Shown: piece by piece, positions 6,195 to 6,370 of the stretch
How positions within the stretch are numbered: the stretch's first letter is position 1
Layout: every line of letters starts with the position of its first letter
Assembly (NCBI GenBank): GCA_014729375.1
Contig: WJKA01000484.1
Location: 1-6,370 of the forward strand
DNA from: Chitinivibrionales bacterium
Lineage (GTDB): Bacteria; Fibrobacterota; Chitinivibrionia; Chitinivibrionales; WJKA01
DNA: 6,370 nt
Reading direction: 5' to 3'
Translations under genes and position numbers: made by a program
The notes under the pieces: generated by a model
Database searches by the model: none
The model's input: only the letters and a program-made list of their open reading frames with translations
What the model was told of the DNA's origin: nothing

Positions 6195-6370
6195 TGACCG
6201 GGTATCGAAATGTCCTGTTCCGGAGTGCATGCCTGCTGGTTGTCCTGGCAGGTGCGTGTTTTTGTCAAACCCGGGAGGATACCGGCCGTGAGCTTGACTT
6301 AAAAGAGGTCAGACGTCTTGCCGGGTCGTCCGGAGAAGAAAACGACAGCATCGAACGGAAATCCCCGGAT
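6194..6370 (+). CDS. fliO: N-terminus of an exported or membrane protein, probably FliO/FliZ (3' end outside window)
   Basis: Fifty-nine codons are visible and remain open at the right edge. The product begins MTGYRNVLFRSACLLVVLAGACFCQT: a short basic start (R5, R10), a hydrophobic core (about 11-20), then AGA before C22. That is a signal peptide, cleavable after A21 by signal peptidase I, or a loose lipobox (AGAC). A charged hydrophilic stretch follows (from R27: RED, ELDLKEVRRL, GEENDSIERK), as in the periplasmic part of long FliO/FliZ proteins, which have a signal peptide before their membrane helix and cytoplasmic domain. The membrane helix is not yet reached, so the family call rests mainly on position: fliO/fliZ follows fliY/fliN and precedes fliP in this operon type. 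FliO helps assemble the FliP export gate. Confidence 0.6.
   Translation, partial: MTGYRNVLFRSACLLVVLAGACFCQTREDTGRELDLKEVRRLAGSSGEENDSIERKSPD

Overview
The window is a stretch of a bacterial flagellar operon, all on the + strand and densely packed. The order is the 3' part of flgE (hook), flbD, motA, motB (stator), fliL, fliM and a FliY-type fliN (switch), then the first 59 codons of a gene in the fliO/fliZ position. The order flgE-flbD-motA-motB-fliL-fliM-fliY-fliO is the one known from spirochaetes and is shared by some other deep-branching bacteria. Base composition is roughly balanced. I cannot name the phylum from this sequence. A spirochaete-like or Fibrobacterota-like lineage fits the gene order. 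The cysteine-free hook segment argues mildly against a typical spirochaete.

Layout: positions 1-1544 hold the C-terminal 513 residues of FlgE, including two tandem copies of a Flagellin_IN-like insert. Positions 1545-1708 are the only sizeable gap. It holds overlapping inverted repeats just after the flgE stop and then a good sigma70-type promoter (TTGACC, 17 bp, TAAAAT). From 1709 to the right edge the genes are tightly spaced: 43 bases from flbD to motA, 13 to motB, 26 to fliL and 14 to fliM, then an 8-base overlap of fliM with fliY and a one-base TAATG overlap of fliY with the last gene. Expression of flbD-motAB-fliL-fliM-fliY-fliO as one transcript is therefore likely, possibly partly uncoupled from flgE.

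Together the products make the hook, the proton- or ion-driven stator (MotA/MotB) with its helper FliL, and the C-ring switch (FliM and FliY), which receives CheY-P and contacts FliG. The final gene probably starts the export-apparatus block (fliO, then expected fliP, fliQ, fliR).

I see no new kind of system here. The points worth a second look are the duplicated hook insert, a third CheY-docking-like peptide in the FliY linker, the degenerate phosphatase motif in FliY, the structured and promoter-bearing flgE-flbD gap, and the secretory-type N-terminus of the last gene.
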